A DNA stretch of 64,000 nt from Verrucomicrobiota bacterium (GCA_016222825.1 JACRQF010000009.1:682001-746000), one strand, 5' to 3'; shown: positions 1-8,845, counted from the first letter of the stretch. The notes: generated by a model not told the origin, from the sequence alone. Numbers and translations are program-made.

Positions 1-1
1 T

Positions 2-160
2 ACGCAGGTGTTGCAGACCGATCTGGCGCGGCCGATGACCATCCGCTTCGACGCCCTGAACACCCGCGCCATCGGATGGCCGGTCAAGGCGGGTCTTGGC
101 GTCGTGGCCTTCGGGTTGCTGTGGCTGGCGACCGTGCTGACGCTGCGCCGGCGGGTTTAG
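2..160 (+). CDS. C-terminal end of a membrane protein (partial)
   Basis: Only the last 52 residues are inside the window, so the gene begins upstream of base 1. The frame is set by a TAG stop at 158-160. A hydrophobic stretch (core GVVAFGLLWLATVL, about residues 33-48 of the fragment) followed by three arginines looks like a final membrane helix with a short cytoplasmic tail. No family can be assigned from this fragment; a permease or other integral membrane protein is possible. Confidence 0.55.
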   Translation, partial: TQVLQTDLARPMTIRFDALNTRAIGWPVKAGLGVVAFGLLWLATVLTLRRRV

Positions 161-204
161 ATTGCCCCGATGATTAAACAGACTGCGCGCCCGCACTCTC
201 TCAA

Positions 205-567
205 TCAGTCCGCCACCAACTCGCCGTGGGCCACTGAGCCGGTTACGCTGACGCGGTTGTTGTTGTCCACTTTGAGCTGGAGATTGCGCCAGTCGGTGTC
301 GGGATGCAGTTCCGTCACAACCTCGATGCGGTTCCACGGAATCCAGCGCACCTTGATGGCGGAGGTTTGCACGGCGCGAACGTTGCCTTGCGGCTTGCGG
401 AAGTGATAAGTCCTGCCGAGCACCTTCAGGCACTGCGGCGTCTCCGCCAGCACCTCGCCGATGCAAATGTGGTTTTGCGCGCCCTCGTAGGGTTTGAGCC
501 AGCGCACCTTTACAACCATCCTGGTCCCGCTCTGCGCGCCGACGCTTCGGTTAGCCGTGTCTTTCAT
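205..567 (-). CDS. hypothetical protein, 120 aa
   Basis: An open frame of 120 residues from the ATG at 567, preceded by a GGAAAGGG purine tract. The protein is mixed hydrophilic/beta-prone with several Trp and Arg residues (KVRWLKPYEG, KVRWIPWNRIE) and no signal peptide or membrane segment. An internal ATG at 519 would give a 104-residue version starting MVVKVRWLK. The upstream extension of the frame runs into the inverted repeat at 640-708 and is not likely to be translated. I do not recognise the family. Its amino-acid composition is not that of an antisense shadow, so I consider it probably real. Confidence 0.55.
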   Translation of the reverse strand: MKDTANRSVGAQSGTRMVVKVRWLKPYEGAQNHICIGEVLAETPQCLKVLGRTYHFRKPQGNVRAVQTSAIKVRWIPWNRIEVVTELHPDTDWRNLQLKVDNNNRVSVTGSVAHGELVAD

Positions 568-639
568 GCCCTTTCCGCTATCACATTGCCACCGGTTTTT
601 CCAACACTTCCCCGAAGTGGCGGGCAGCCGGTCTCGCTT

Positions 640-708
640 GTAGCGCCAGCCTGCTGGCGGCGTTCCGATACTTCGTGAAAAGGACGCCGTCAAGGATGCC
701 GGCGCTAC
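640..708. repeat. inverted pair of about 27-bp palindromic repeats
   Basis: Two 27-base arms, 640-666 and 682-708, lie in inverted orientation around a 15-base spacer. Both arms begin (read outward in) with GTAGCGCC and end in GGCG-T-CC-type sequence. The first arm contains a perfect hairpin CGCCAGC-CT-GCTGGCG; the second contains a weaker GCCG/CGGC palindrome. The element lies just downstream of the FAD oxidoreductase stop (733) and upstream of the hypothetical gene, both on the minus strand. It resembles a REP/BIME-type extragenic element. It may act on mRNA ends; that is inference. Confidence 0.7.
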
Positions 709-732
709 GCGTTCAGCCGTCCGCCGGTCGGG

Positions 733-2211
733 TCATCCAAGAAACCCGCACTTCAACTCCTCCAGCCGCTTCCGCAACTTCGCGCCGTCAAGCCGGCGCG
801 GCGCGATGTTCTCCGCCGCGGCCCACGCGGCTGCCACGCCCGCGCCCTGGCCCATGCCCATGCAAGTGCCCGTCACCCGATACGACGCGTGCGCCTCGTG
901 CGTGCCAGAGATGCAACGGCCCGCCGTCAGCAGACCTTCCAGCCCCGCCGTCAGCAGGCAGCGATATGGAATCTCGTAGGGCTTCATCCGCGCGTGATGA
1001 CCGCTCGGCACGTCCGCGCCCGGCGCCGGCTCGTGGATGTCCACACCGAACGCGCCGAACGTCACAGCATCGGGGAAACGCCGGCCTGCTTGAAGGTCTT
1101 CGAGCGTCAGCACGTGATCACCGCGCACCCGCCGCGCCTCGCGGATGCCGAGAGCCGGCGCGGTCTGGACGAGCCGCACGTTTTCCAAGCCGGGGATGCC
1201 GCGCAGAATTTCCACCGCCTCGCGTGCGAGCCGACGCGCATCGGCCGTGGCTCGGGAGAGCTGGCGCGTGTCCAGGCCGCTCTTGCGGTAGATGTGCGTG
1301 TGCTGCACGACGGCCGCGCCGGGCCGGGGGAGGTTGATGATCCACGGCGCGTAGTTGACCCGCTCGATGGGAAGCCGATACGGCAGATTGTGCCGGCGGA
1401 TGGCTTCCTGCATGGCGTCGTAGAGCGACTCCGAAGTGCGTTGCTGATAGCCAGGCGGCAGGCCGTCTATCTCGAACATCATCGTCATTGGCTGCGCCAG
1501 TCCGTCCACTGTGCGCCCAAACTCGTAGCCCGCGCCCGCCTGCGCCGCGAGGTCGCCGTCGCCTGACGCGTCCACGCATACTCGCGCCAGCACCGCCTCG
1601 CGACCGGACTTTCCCTCCACGATCACGCCGCGCACCGCGCCGTCCTCCACGATCGCGCCAACGCAGACGCAGTGATACCAGTAGTCCACCTTCCGCTCGT
1701 CACACCAGGTTTCCAGCGTGAGCTTCATCGCCTCGATGTCGAAGCAATGGCTCATCGTCCACGGCACCCACGCGTTGGCCGCCTGCAACCGCCGCACCAA
1801 TTCCGCGACGATGAAACCTTTCCGCGCGTGATCGAACAACGGGTTCAGCAGCCCGGCCGTCCAGACGCCGCCCAACATGCCGTGGCGCTCGACCACGAGC
1901 ACGCGCGCGCCCTGTTGCGCCGCCGCCAGCGCCGCTGCAATGCCGGCCGGGCCGCCGCCGACCACCAGCACGTCCACGTCCGCCGCCACGCGCGTGCGCC
2001 GCGGCGCTTCGGCGATGAACCCGCGGCCCTTCTCCACTGTTGCCGCGTGGAGCGCGTCGCGTTTCAGCCGTCCTGAAGCAGCGGCTTTGCTCGTGTCCGG
2101 CGCGCTATCGGCTGCACTCCAGATGGCTGGAGCGACAAAAGCGCCGCCCACAACGGCAGCACCGGAGGTTTTCAAAAACTGACGACGTGAAGTGCGGGGA
2201 TGTGTGTTCAT
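733..2211 (-). CDS. Tat-exported FAD-dependent oxidoreductase
   Basis: A 492-residue protein with a twin-arginine signal (SRRQFLK at residues 8-14, then a hydrophobic stretch to about residue 32), so it is exported folded with its cofactor. The Rossmann FAD-binding motif VVGGGPAG is at about 83-90, followed by the long FAD_oxidored-type region (Pfam family named from memory) with ERHGMLGG and, near the C terminus, LLTAGRCISGTHEAHAS, typical of the second FAD contact. The substrate is unknown. Start chosen at ATG 2211 because the Tat motif sits at the correct distance; the open frame extends further upstream but that part overlaps the preceding gene. The preceding gene's TGA ends one base before this ATG, so the two are probably translationally coupled. 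Confidence 0.85.
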   Translation of the reverse strand: MNTHPRTSRRQFLKTSGAAVVGGAFVAPAIWSAADSAPDTSKAAASGRLKRDALHAATVEKGRGFIAEAPRRTRVAADVDVLVVGGGPAGIAAALAAAQQGARVLVVERHGMLGGVWTAGLLNPLFDHARKGFIVAELVRRLQAANAWVPWTMSHCFDIEAMKLTLETWCDERKVDYWYHCVCVGAIVEDGAVRGVIVEGKSGREAVLARVCVDASGDGDLAAQAGAGYEFGRTVDGLAQPMTMMFEIDGLPPGYQQRTSESLYDAMQEAIRRHNLPYRLPIERVNYAPWIINLPRPGAAVVQHTHIYRKSGLDTRQLSRATADARRLAREAVEILRGIPGLENVRLVQTAPALGIREARRVRGDHVLTLEDLQAGRRFPDAVTFGAFGVDIHEPAPGADVPSGHHARMKPYEIPYRCLLTAGLEGLLTAGRCISGTHEAHASYRVTGTCMGMGQGAGVAAAWAAAENIAPRRLDGAKLRKRLEELKCGFLG

Positions 2212-2212
2212 T

Positions 2213-3283
2213 TCACTTCGGCGGCCATTTGTGGAACTCCAGCCGCCGCAGCAGTTCCAGCGCGATCTGGCTGGCGATGCGCAGGCTGTCCGGCGAGCAC
2301 TTGTCGAGCGTGTCGCGCTCCGTGTGCCAGAAATTGTTGTCGCGAGGAATGTTGCCGTAGTCGAAATCAATCAGGTCAATCGAAGGGACGCGGTTCCAGT
2401 CGAACGGTGAGTGGTCGTCCACCATCTCGTGGTTAAGCAACTGGATGTAGTCGCGCAGGCCGAGCGTGGCGGCGGCGGCAAACGCTTGCTGAATCAACGG
2501 CGCGCTCCATTTGTTCATCACGTCCTCCTTCGGCCGCATGGGATCGGGGATCGTCAGTTGCAACCGTTTGTCGCCGATCATGTCCAGGATGATCACCGCC
2601 TGGATGTCGCGGAGCTTGTTCTGCGCGTGGAGCGCCTTCACCATGTGAACGCTGCCGTAGAGGCCGTCCTGCTGGCTGTATTGCTGCACCGCCTCCTCGC
2701 CGTCGAACCAGACGATCCACGCGTCCACCGGCTGGCCGGCGAGCACGCGCGCAATCTCCAGCAACGCCGCCGTGCTGGAGCCGCCGTCGTTTGCGCCGAC
2801 AAACTTCATCCGCGGGAGCCATTTCGTGTCGTAGTGACCGCCGATAATGAACCGCGGCGGGCAGTTCGGCCGCGTGCGGGCGATGATGTTCTTGAACGTG
2901 ATTGGCCCGCGCGGTGTGTTGGTGGTGAACACCTGCTCCTCCGCCTGCAACGACGCGGCGCGAATCTGTTCCAGGATGTAAGCCCCGGTGTGCGCCAGCG
3001 CGTCCGACCCCGACGGCCGCGGCCCGAAGCCGACTACGCGTTCCAAGTCCCGCCATGCCCTGGTCGCGTCGAACCGGCTCGCGAGGTCCGCCGGCAGCTT
3101 CGATTTGTTTGCGGTGGTGGTTTCGGCCTTCCCACAGCCGAGGCTGAGGAGAGTGATCAGTAGGCCAGTAATCAGTATCCAGTGGCCAACAACGCGCAGG
3201 CCGAACCGTCTTCCTGCCATGCCGGCCACTGGCCACTGACCACTAAATACTGAACACTGATCACTGATTACTTCTCTCTTCAT
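2213..3283 (-). CDS. M28-family glutaminyl-peptide cyclotransferase-like lipoprotein
   Basis: A 356-residue predicted lipoprotein of the M28/glutaminyl cyclase group. Zinc-site residues are visible in order: GGHYDTK (H150), GANDGGSS (D166), FDGEEA (E196-E197), LDMIGDK (D234) and NFWHTERDT (H320); the VDDHSPF segment resembles the glutaminyl cyclase active-site loop. It may cyclise N-terminal glutamine or act as an aminopeptidase. The ATG at 3283 overlaps the upstream M48 stop (ATGA), favouring this start. A second ATG at 3220 gives a more normal 29-residue lipoprotein signal ending LSLGC. The signal-peptide DNA consists largely of heptamer repeats (3152-3268), so the original start may have been altered by the repeat. 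Confidence 0.8.
   Translation of the reverse strand: MKREVISDQCSVFSGQWPVAGMAGRRFGLRVVGHWILITGLLITLLSLGCGKAETTTANKSKLPADLASRFDATRAWRDLERVVGFGPRPSGSDALAHTGAYILEQIRAASLQAEEQVFTTNTPRGPITFKNIIARTRPNCPPRFIIGGHYDTKWLPRMKFVGANDGGSSTAALLEIARVLAGQPVDAWIVWFDGEEAVQQYSQQDGLYGSVHMVKALHAQNKLRDIQAVIILDMIGDKRLQLTIPDPMRPKEDVMNKWSAPLIQQAFAAAATLGLRDYIQLLNHEMVDDHSPFDWNRVPSIDLIDFDYGNIPRDNNFWHTERDTLDKCSPDSLRIASQIALELLRRLEFHKWPPK
3152..3268. repeat. inverted arrays of CAGT-type 7-bp repeats inside a signal-peptide region
   Basis: The block 3224-3268 is about six tandem heptamers of the form ACTGRNC (for example ACTGGCC, ACTGATC). The block 3152-3188 is about five units in the opposite orientation (AGTGATC, AGTAATC, AGTGGCC), with one 8-base unit. 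The two face each other across about 35 bases and could form a long imperfect hairpin. Both lie inside the 5' end of the M28 lipoprotein gene; the left array encodes the hydrophobic core of its signal peptide (about HWILITGLLITLL). Confidence 0.8.
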
Positions 3284-4398
3284 CGGCCCACAGCTTGCCG
3301 CCACTGGCCGGCCTTTGCAATCCGCTTCGAGAGCGCCGGATGATCGTGAAACAGGAACTCCACCACCGGATGCGGCTCCATGTCGGCGAGGTTCTGGCCG
3401 GCGAGCTTGCGCATCGCTGACTCAAACGCCGCCGCATCGCGCGTCATTTCCAGTGCGAACCAGTCCGCCCGATACTCGGCGCGGCGCGACCACGCGTGCG
3501 TCAGCGGCGACGTGACCAGCCCGAACGCCATCATGCCCAACGCCAGCAGCGGCAGATGTTCGACGTTCGCGAGGTCGCCGCCCGCCACCGCGCGCATCCA
3601 AAGGTCGCTGGCCCACAAGCCGCCCGCTGTCAGCGCAGAGCCAAGCGCCAGGTTTTTCCAGATATCGTGGTAATGGAAGTGCGCGAGTTCATGTGCCAGC
3701 ACCACTTCGATCTCCGGCGCGGTGAAGTTCGCCAGCAACGTGTCGCCGAGCAGAATCCGCCGCGTCCGGCCAAATCCGGCGAAGGCGGCATTGGCCTTCT
3801 TCGTCTTCCCGCCAAGCGCGATGCGGAACACGCCGACCACGCGCGCGCCGACTTGCTCAGCCATTGCGCGTAACTTCGCCGCGAGCGATTCGTCTTCCAG
3901 CTTCGTCAGCCTGTAGAAGATCGGGATGATGAAAACCGGCAGGATGAAGCTCACCAGCAACGAGACCGCCGTCATGAACGCTGCCGCCCACGCCCACCAC
4001 CATGCACCCGTCGCGCGCAGCAGCGCATAGACCGCCTCGGCCATGATGATCATGAAGACGAGCATGAGCGCGAACCCCTTGATCTCGTCCCAGAGCCAGC
4101 CGGCGAATGTCTGGTTGGACAGGTTGAAACGATGCTCCAGCCGGAAGCCGCCAAAATAACTCCACGGCAACGTCAGCAGTGAGCCGCCCGCAAGCATCGC
4201 GACGACATAAACCGCCACCGTGCCCCAGTCGTTGCGGCCAAGCTGTCGCGCGAACTCCGCCAGCGAGCGCGAGCCGCCGGCGAAGTAGAAGATGGCGAGC
4301 GCGATGGCGACGAACACGAGTTCGCCGACATGCAGCCAAAGCTTGAGCCGCTCATAGCGTTTAGCCGTTGGCGCGTTATCAGGTTGTCCGTTCGCCAT
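3280..4398 (-). CDS. M48-family zinc metalloprotease (CAAX/Ste24-like)
   Basis: A 372-residue integral membrane protease. Several hydrophobic segments occur at about 23-41, 60-80, 108-127 and 132-162, followed by the zinc motif HELAH at 236-240 (AHELAHFHYHD) and the downstream EYRADWFAL segment that supplies the third zinc ligand. This is the order seen in Ste24/CAAX prenyl protease 1 and HtpX relatives; bacterial members probably act on membrane proteins. The start at ATG 4398 lies 20 bases inside the end of menG, and its own stop overlaps the next gene's ATG, giving a tight menG-M48-M28-FAD oxidoreductase operon. Confidence 0.85.
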   Translation of the reverse strand: MANGQPDNAPTAKRYERLKLWLHVGELVFVAIALAIFYFAGGSRSLAEFARQLGRNDWGTVAVYVVAMLAGGSLLTLPWSYFGGFRLEHRFNLSNQTFAGWLWDEIKGFALMLVFMIIMAEAVYALLRATGAWWWAWAAAFMTAVSLLVSFILPVFIIPIFYRLTKLEDESLAAKLRAMAEQVGARVVGVFRIALGGKTKKANAAFAGFGRTRRILLGDTLLANFTAPEIEVVLAHELAHFHYHDIWKNLALGSALTAGGLWASDLWMRAVAGGDLANVEHLPLLALGMMAFGLVTSPLTHAWSRRAEYRADWFALEMTRDAAAFESAMRKLAGQNLADMEPHPVVEFLFHDHPALSKRIAKAGQWRQAVGR

Positions 4399-5104
4399 AG
4401 TTGATCCCCATCGTTCCCAGCAGCGGCTCGAACACGCGCACATTGGTCATGCCGGCGTGGCGCATCATCGTCTCGATGCCGCGCTGCGCCGGAAACGTCC
4501 GCAGCGACTCGATGATATAAACATAGGTCTGCGCGTCGCGGTGAAACAGCCAGCCCATCAGCGGCAGCGCTGCGCGCAGGTAGCCGGCGTAAAGAACGCG
4601 CACGAGCTGATTGGCTGGCTTGCCGAAGTCGAGGATTACAAGCCGGCCGCCGGGCCGCAGCACGCGGAGCATTTCGCGCAGGCATTGCTCGATGTCGGCG
4701 ACGTTGCGGAGACCGTAGCCGATGGTGACGGCGTCGACACTGGCGTCTGCGAAGGGCAGCCGCAACGCGTCGCCGCGCGCGAAGAACACCTGCGCGCCCG
4801 CCGCGCGCCGCCGCTGCTGCGCAACGTCCAGCATCGCCTGCGCGAAGTCCACGCCGACCGCCAGTGCCGCGCCCTGCCGCTGCGCCTCGAATGTCATGTC
4901 GCCGGTGCCGCAGCAGAGGTCGAGCACGCGGGCGTTCGCCGGTGCGCCGTCAAGAGCCAGTCGAACCACGCGCCGTTTCCAGAGGCGGTGCAGACCGAAG
5001 CTTTGGAGATCGTTCGCCAAGTCGTAGCGCGGCGCCAATTGCGTGAAGAGCCGCTCCACCTTGGGGGCGCGCTGTTCGTCGTGGCTTAGGAATTTGTTTG
5101 GCAT
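4379..5104 (-). CDS. menG: demethylmenaquinone methyltransferase (UbiE/MenG family)
   Basis: A 241-residue class I SAM-dependent methyltransferase that performs the C-methylation step of menaquinone (or ubiquinone) synthesis. The SAM-binding motif VLDLCCGTGDMT is at about 60-71. The family signature region DAVTIGYGLRNV and the C-terminal LLGTMGINYGERT-type end match UbiE/MenG. The N-terminal VERLFTQLAPRYDLANDL is also characteristic. It is the first gene of a minus-strand operon and is divergent from the metallophosphoesterase gene, with 62 bases between the start codons. A menaquinone role is inferred from the presumed lineage. Confidence 0.9.
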   Translation of the reverse strand: MPNKFLSHDEQRAPKVERLFTQLAPRYDLANDLQSFGLHRLWKRRVVRLALDGAPANARVLDLCCGTGDMTFEAQRQGAALAVGVDFAQAMLDVAQQRRRAAGAQVFFARGDALRLPFADASVDAVTIGYGLRNVADIEQCLREMLRVLRPGGRLVILDFGKPANQLVRVLYAGYLRAALPLMGWLFHRDAQTYVYIIESLRTFPAQRGIETMMRHAGMTNVRVFEPLLGTMGINYGERTT

Positions 5105-5166
5105 GGCTGGCGAAATCTGAGATGCAATCTAGTGAAAGTCGATTCGATGTCCACGTTATTCTCGTC

Positions 5167-7560
5167 ATGAACACTTCCATCACCCGCCGCGAGTTTGTCC
5201 AACGCAGTTCCGTTGTCGCCGCGTCGCTGGCCGGCCTGCCGTGGCTGGGTCGCGCAGAGGAGACGACCGCCCGCCGCGCGCTCGACACGGTGTTTGTGCG
5301 TCCGCCGCTGGCGACGTTTGCCGTCATCACCGACACGCACTTCGGTTTCCCGGCCGACGGACAAGGCGAACACATTTACACGAAGCTCGCGAAACGCGCG
5401 CTCGCCGAAGTGCAGGCGGCCGGCCCGGACTTCATCATCCACCTCGGCGACATTCTGAACCATTACCCCTCCGATCCGCTCTGGCCCGCAGCCGCCAAAC
5501 TGGCCCGCGAGCAACTCGGCGGCGGGCGCGCCCCGGTTTTCGCCGTGCCGGGCAACCACGACGTGGGCCAGAAGCCGTCGCTGACCGCGCCGACGGTTGC
5601 TGTCCATCGCGTCCGGCAGGAGTGGCTCGATTTTCACCGGCAGCAATTCAAAAGCGACTACCACGTCATTGACCGCGCCGGCTGCCGCGTGATCCTGCTG
5701 AACTGCTTGTTGTTCAACACGGGCTTGCCCGCCGAACGCGCGCAGTGGGATCGGCTTCGCGGCGACCTCGAAGCCGCGAAAGGGTCGAAGATCGTCCTTG
5801 GTTTCCACATGCCGCTGTTCTGGTGCCGGCAGGACGACCCCGGGCCGGGTAACTATCATCTCATTGACGAACCGGCGCGAGGGCGGTTGCTGGAGTTGAT
5901 CCGCCAATACAAGGTGCGCGCCGTGCTCACCGGCCACGCGCACCAGCCGATCGTGAACGCTTGGAGCGAGGCGCTGATGCTGACCGCGCCCTCCACGTCG
6001 TTCGCGTGCTCCTACGGTTTCTATCCAGGCTTCAAAGCGCTCCACACCGAACCGTCGAAGCTCGGCTGGCTGCTGGTGCGCGTCTATGAGGACGACCTGA
6101 TCATAAGCCGCTTCCGCCCGCGCGCGGCAGAGCGACCGGCGGACGCGAGCGAGCTCGTGGCGCGGCAGTCGGCGGAAAACGCGCGTTGCCACCTCGCGAC
6201 GATGCTGGCCGCGCCGCGCACAGTCACACCGCGGTGGGCGGCGGATTTGGTCATGGACGGCAACCGCGCGAGCGGCTCGCGCCCGGCGGCGGAGGTGGAA
6301 CGCAGCGGTTGGAGCAGCGCCTACGGCGCCAAGCCCGAATGCCAGGAATGGATCCGCCTCACGTTCGCCGAGCCGGCCAACGCGGACCGCGTGGTGCTTT
6401 GGCCTCGGTTCGACGGCAAGGGTGGCGCATTGAACTTCCCGACGGACTTCGTCGTGCAAGCGACCGAGGACGGCAAGACGTGGACCACGGTGAATCAGTT
6501 TTCCGGTTTCCGGCCTGCACCGAACACGCCTGTGACGGTGGTTTTCCCAGGACGAAAGGCGGTGGCGATTGCCGTCGTCGCGTCGCGCCTGCCTGGAAAC
6601 GGCGGCAAGCCGGCGAAGTATGCTTTCCAACTGATGGAGTTCGAGGCGTTCAACGGCGAGCAGCAACTCCGCGCCGCCGCCGTCCACGCATCATCCAACG
6701 CCGGCGACAACGCCCCGACGCGGCTCGACAGCCCGCTGCTGGAGGCGGCCGACCTCGGCGTGCGCTACGTGCGCGTCGTCGGCGCGATCAACACCGAGGA
6801 TTACATGCGCGCGCTGGCGGCAACGCGCCGGCTCGGCATGAGGCCGGTCATGAGCCTGCCGCCGGAGCCACGCATCGTAAAGGACGCCATGCGCACCGTC
6901 GGCCGGCTGGCGGCGATGGTGGAGGCGCCGAACGCGGAAATCTTCAACGCCGCGCTCGCCGCCGGCGCACAAAAACCGCAGTTGATGATCGGTCCGGTGA
7001 CGCCGGACAAGATCGCCGACGCCGTGGCGCTCGGTTCCATCTGGGTTTCAGTCGTGCTCGACGGCCAGGCCAAGACCGGCCGCGAACTGGCGCGGCAGAT
7101 CGAACAACTCCGCACCCAGCATCCGAAGACGGTGTTTTGGTTCGACATCGCCAACGCGCCTGCCGCGCCCACGCAAATGGCGCAGTTGTTCCTGTTCACC
7201 TACGGCCTCGGCGTCATCGTTAATGCGTTGCCCGCCGTCGCCGCCGATTCCGGTGCGCTGCTGGATCGCAACTGCGACCCAACACCGGCATTCCGCGCAT
7301 TGCAGTGCCTCGCGACGGCGATGGGCGAGCCGATGAAGCGGACGATGGACTCGCACGAGCAGCTTCACTGGCTGCGGTTCGAAGCCACGCCGCGGTTCGT
7401 CGAGGCACTCTGGACCGATGGCAACCCCGTGCGCGTCTCCCTCGGCGCCCAGCGCGCCGGCACGACCGTGCTCGACCTCGAAACCGGCCTGACCCGCCTC
7501 TTGCCCGCCGACACCAAGCTGACTGTCGGCAACCTCCCGACGCTGGTGTGCAAGCGTTGA
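5167..7560 (+). CDS. Tat-exported calcineurin-like phosphoesterase with C-terminal accessory domains
   Basis: A 797-residue protein. It begins with a twin-arginine signal (TRREFVQ at about 6-12, hydrophobic to residue 28). The metallophosphoesterase domain follows, with DTH at 56-58, GD at 94-95, GNHD at 129-132, GFHMPLFW and GHAHQP as metal-binding motifs. About residues 375-505 look like an F5/8-type (discoidin-like) sugar-binding beta sandwich (ECQEWIRLTF, ATEDGKTWTTV). The remainder (about 520-797) resembles a TIM-barrel-like accessory region without recognisable catalytic residues. Start at ATG 5167 fits the Tat motif. The substrate is unknown; a phosphodiester or phosphomonoester outside the cytoplasm is likely. 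Confidence 0.8.
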   Translation: MNTSITRREFVQRSSVVAASLAGLPWLGRAEETTARRALDTVFVRPPLATFAVITDTHFGFPADGQGEHIYTKLAKRALAEVQAAGPDFIIHLGDILNHYPSDPLWPAAAKLAREQLGGGRAPVFAVPGNHDVGQKPSLTAPTVAVHRVRQEWLDFHRQQFKSDYHVIDRAGCRVILLNCLLFNTGLPAERAQWDRLRGDLEAAKGSKIVLGFHMPLFWCRQDDPGPGNYHLIDEPARGRLLELIRQYKVRAVLTGHAHQPIVNAWSEALMLTAPSTSFACSYGFYPGFKALHTEPSKLGWLLVRVYEDDLIISRFRPRAAERPADASELVARQSAENARCHLATMLAAPRTVTPRWAADLVMDGNRASGSRPAAEVERSGWSSAYGAKPECQEWIRLTFAEPANADRVVLWPRFDGKGGALNFPTDFVVQATEDGKTWTTVNQFSGFRPAPNTPVTVVFPGRKAVAIAVVASRLPGNGGKPAKYAFQLMEFEAFNGEQQLRAAAVHASSNAGDNAPTRLDSPLLEAADLGVRYVRVVGAINTEDYMRALAATRRLGMRPVMSLPPEPRIVKDAMRTVGRLAAMVEAPNAEIFNAALAAGAQKPQLMIGPVTPDKIADAVALGSIWVSVVLDGQAKTGRELARQIEQLRTQHPKTVFWFDIANAPAAPTQMAQLFLFTYGLGVIVNALPAVAADSGALLDRNCDPTPAFRALQCLATAMGEPMKRTMDSHEQLHWLRFEATPRFVEALWTDGNPVRVSLGAQRAGTTVLDLETGLTRLLPADTKLTVGNLPTLVCKR

Positions 7561-7572
7561 GGGCTATCGGTT

Positions 7573-7908
7573 ATGAATCTCTGGCAAAGAAGCTGGAAGG
7601 TGAAACTGCCGTTCATTGTTGGCGTGGCAGACCTCCTACTCGCACTTCCTCCACTGCTGGGACTTTCTGAGGAAATACATAGTCCTCACGCGATTACATT
7701 CGCATTGTGCAACTACCCCGCATTCATGTTTGCTCCGGCATACGAACGGGTTCTTGGCAACTGCGTGCAGAACCTCGGGTTGGCTGAGTCCAACCGGCTT
7801 TTCGCCATATTCTGCGTTTGCACCATGGTAATCTTCTCGTTCATTCTGGGATTCGCTGTTGATTTCTTGAAGCAGTGCGTGCGGATGATTTGCAGGAAAC
7901 CAAACTAA
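7573..7908 (+). CDS. hypothetical small membrane protein, 111 aa
   Basis: Starts 12 bases after the metallophosphoesterase stop. It has two clear hydrophobic segments, about residues 12-30 (PFIVGVADLLLALPPLLGL) and 77-97 (FAIFCVCTMVIFSFILGFAV), with a basic C-terminal tail. Base composition is noticeably lower in GC than the neighbours (many AAA/ATT/TTT codons), which may indicate recent acquisition. I do not recognise the family. Confidence 0.6.
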   Translation: MNLWQRSWKVKLPFIVGVADLLLALPPLLGLSEEIHSPHAITFALCNYPAFMFAPAYERVLGNCVQNLGLAESNRLFAIFCVCTMVIFSFILGFAVDFLKQCVRMICRKPN

Positions 7909-8056
7909 GATTGAAGACGGCGACTAGCAACAACGCGGTAGATCGGGAGCCTGCCCGACGCCGAAATGTTTGGCGTTGTTATCGGTGTCGAGTCGTGGCA
8001 CTAGACAGGCCGGTTTGCGGCGCGGTTCATGCGGTTTTGCCGGAAAGGAATACACA

Positions 8057-8839
8057 ATGATGCGTAAGATGATCCTGGTTCTCGTGGCGGTGTGGCTGGC
8101 GGCGTGCGCGGTTCCCCAGGGCATGGCGGATGAAAAGGCCGCGGGCGGCAAAATCCGGGTGCTGCTGGTGACGGGCGGACATGCGTTTGAGAGACCGCAG
8201 TTCTTCAAGGTGTTCGAGGACAACAAGGAGATCACGTTCGAGGCGGTGGAGCATCCCAACCCCAAGGACAAGAACGCGCCGCCGACCGATCCGTTCGCCG
8301 CGAAAGTTCGTCCCGACGCCGCGAAGGCTTATGACGTGATCGTGCTCTACGACATGTGGCAGAAGATCACCGACGAAACGAAGGCGGATTTTGTGGCGTT
8401 GCTCAAAGGCGGCAAGGGGCTGGTGGTGTTGCATCACGCCATCGCCAACTACCAGGAGTGGGAGGAGTTTCCAAAGATTTCCGGCGCGCGCTACTATCTC
8501 AAGCCCACCAACGTCAACGGCGTCGAGAAGGCGCGCTGTCTGTGGAAGCACGACGTGGACATGAAGGTGCGCGTCGCCGACCCGAAGCATCCGGTCGCGC
8601 GCGGGCTGAAGGACTTCGACATTCACGACGAGAGCTACAAGGGCTATGACATTCGACCGGAGGTCAAGCCGCTGCTGACCACCGACCAGCCGCTGAATTC
8701 CCCCACGTTGGGCTGGACGCACACCTACGGCAAGGCCCGCGTCGTCTATCTCCAGCTTGGTCACGATCACTTTGCCTACGAGAGCCCGAATTTCTGCAAG
8801 CTCGTCGCGCAGGCGATCCGCTGGACGGCGGGGAGGTAG
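8057..8839 (+). CDS. ThuA-like domain protein, predicted lipoprotein
   Basis: A 260-residue protein with an N-terminal lipoprotein-type signal (VLVAVWLAACAVPQG; Cys at about 16) followed by a ThuA (trehalose-utilisation-like, class I glutamine-amidotransferase fold) domain. Visible family features are IRVLLVTGGHAFE at the start of the fold, YDVIVLYDMWQ, GKGLVVLHHAIANYQEWEEF and a C-terminal HTYGKARVVYLQLGHDHFAY. ThuA proteins are common in sugar-degrading bacteria but their reaction is poorly defined. Start at ATG 8057 is preceded by GGAAAGGA. It is convergent with amrS, with a paired-hairpin element in between. Confidence 0.85.
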   Translation: MMRKMILVLVAVWLAACAVPQGMADEKAAGGKIRVLLVTGGHAFERPQFFKVFEDNKEITFEAVEHPNPKDKNAPPTDPFAAKVRPDAAKAYDVIVLYDMWQKITDETKADFVALLKGGKGLVVLHHAIANYQEWEEFPKISGARYYLKPTNVNGVEKARCLWKHDVDMKVRVADPKHPVARGLKDFDIHDESYKGYDIRPEVKPLLTTDQPLNSPTLGWTHTYGKARVVYLQLGHDHFAYESPNFCKLVAQAIRWTAGR

Positions 8840-8845
8840 CGCAAC

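Noticed and set aside
5086-6687. Open frame of 533 codons antisense to the metallophosphoesterase gene
   Set aside because: It is Arg/His/Ala-rich with no motif, lies wholly opposite a gene with clear catalytic residues, and is expected in GC-rich DNA.
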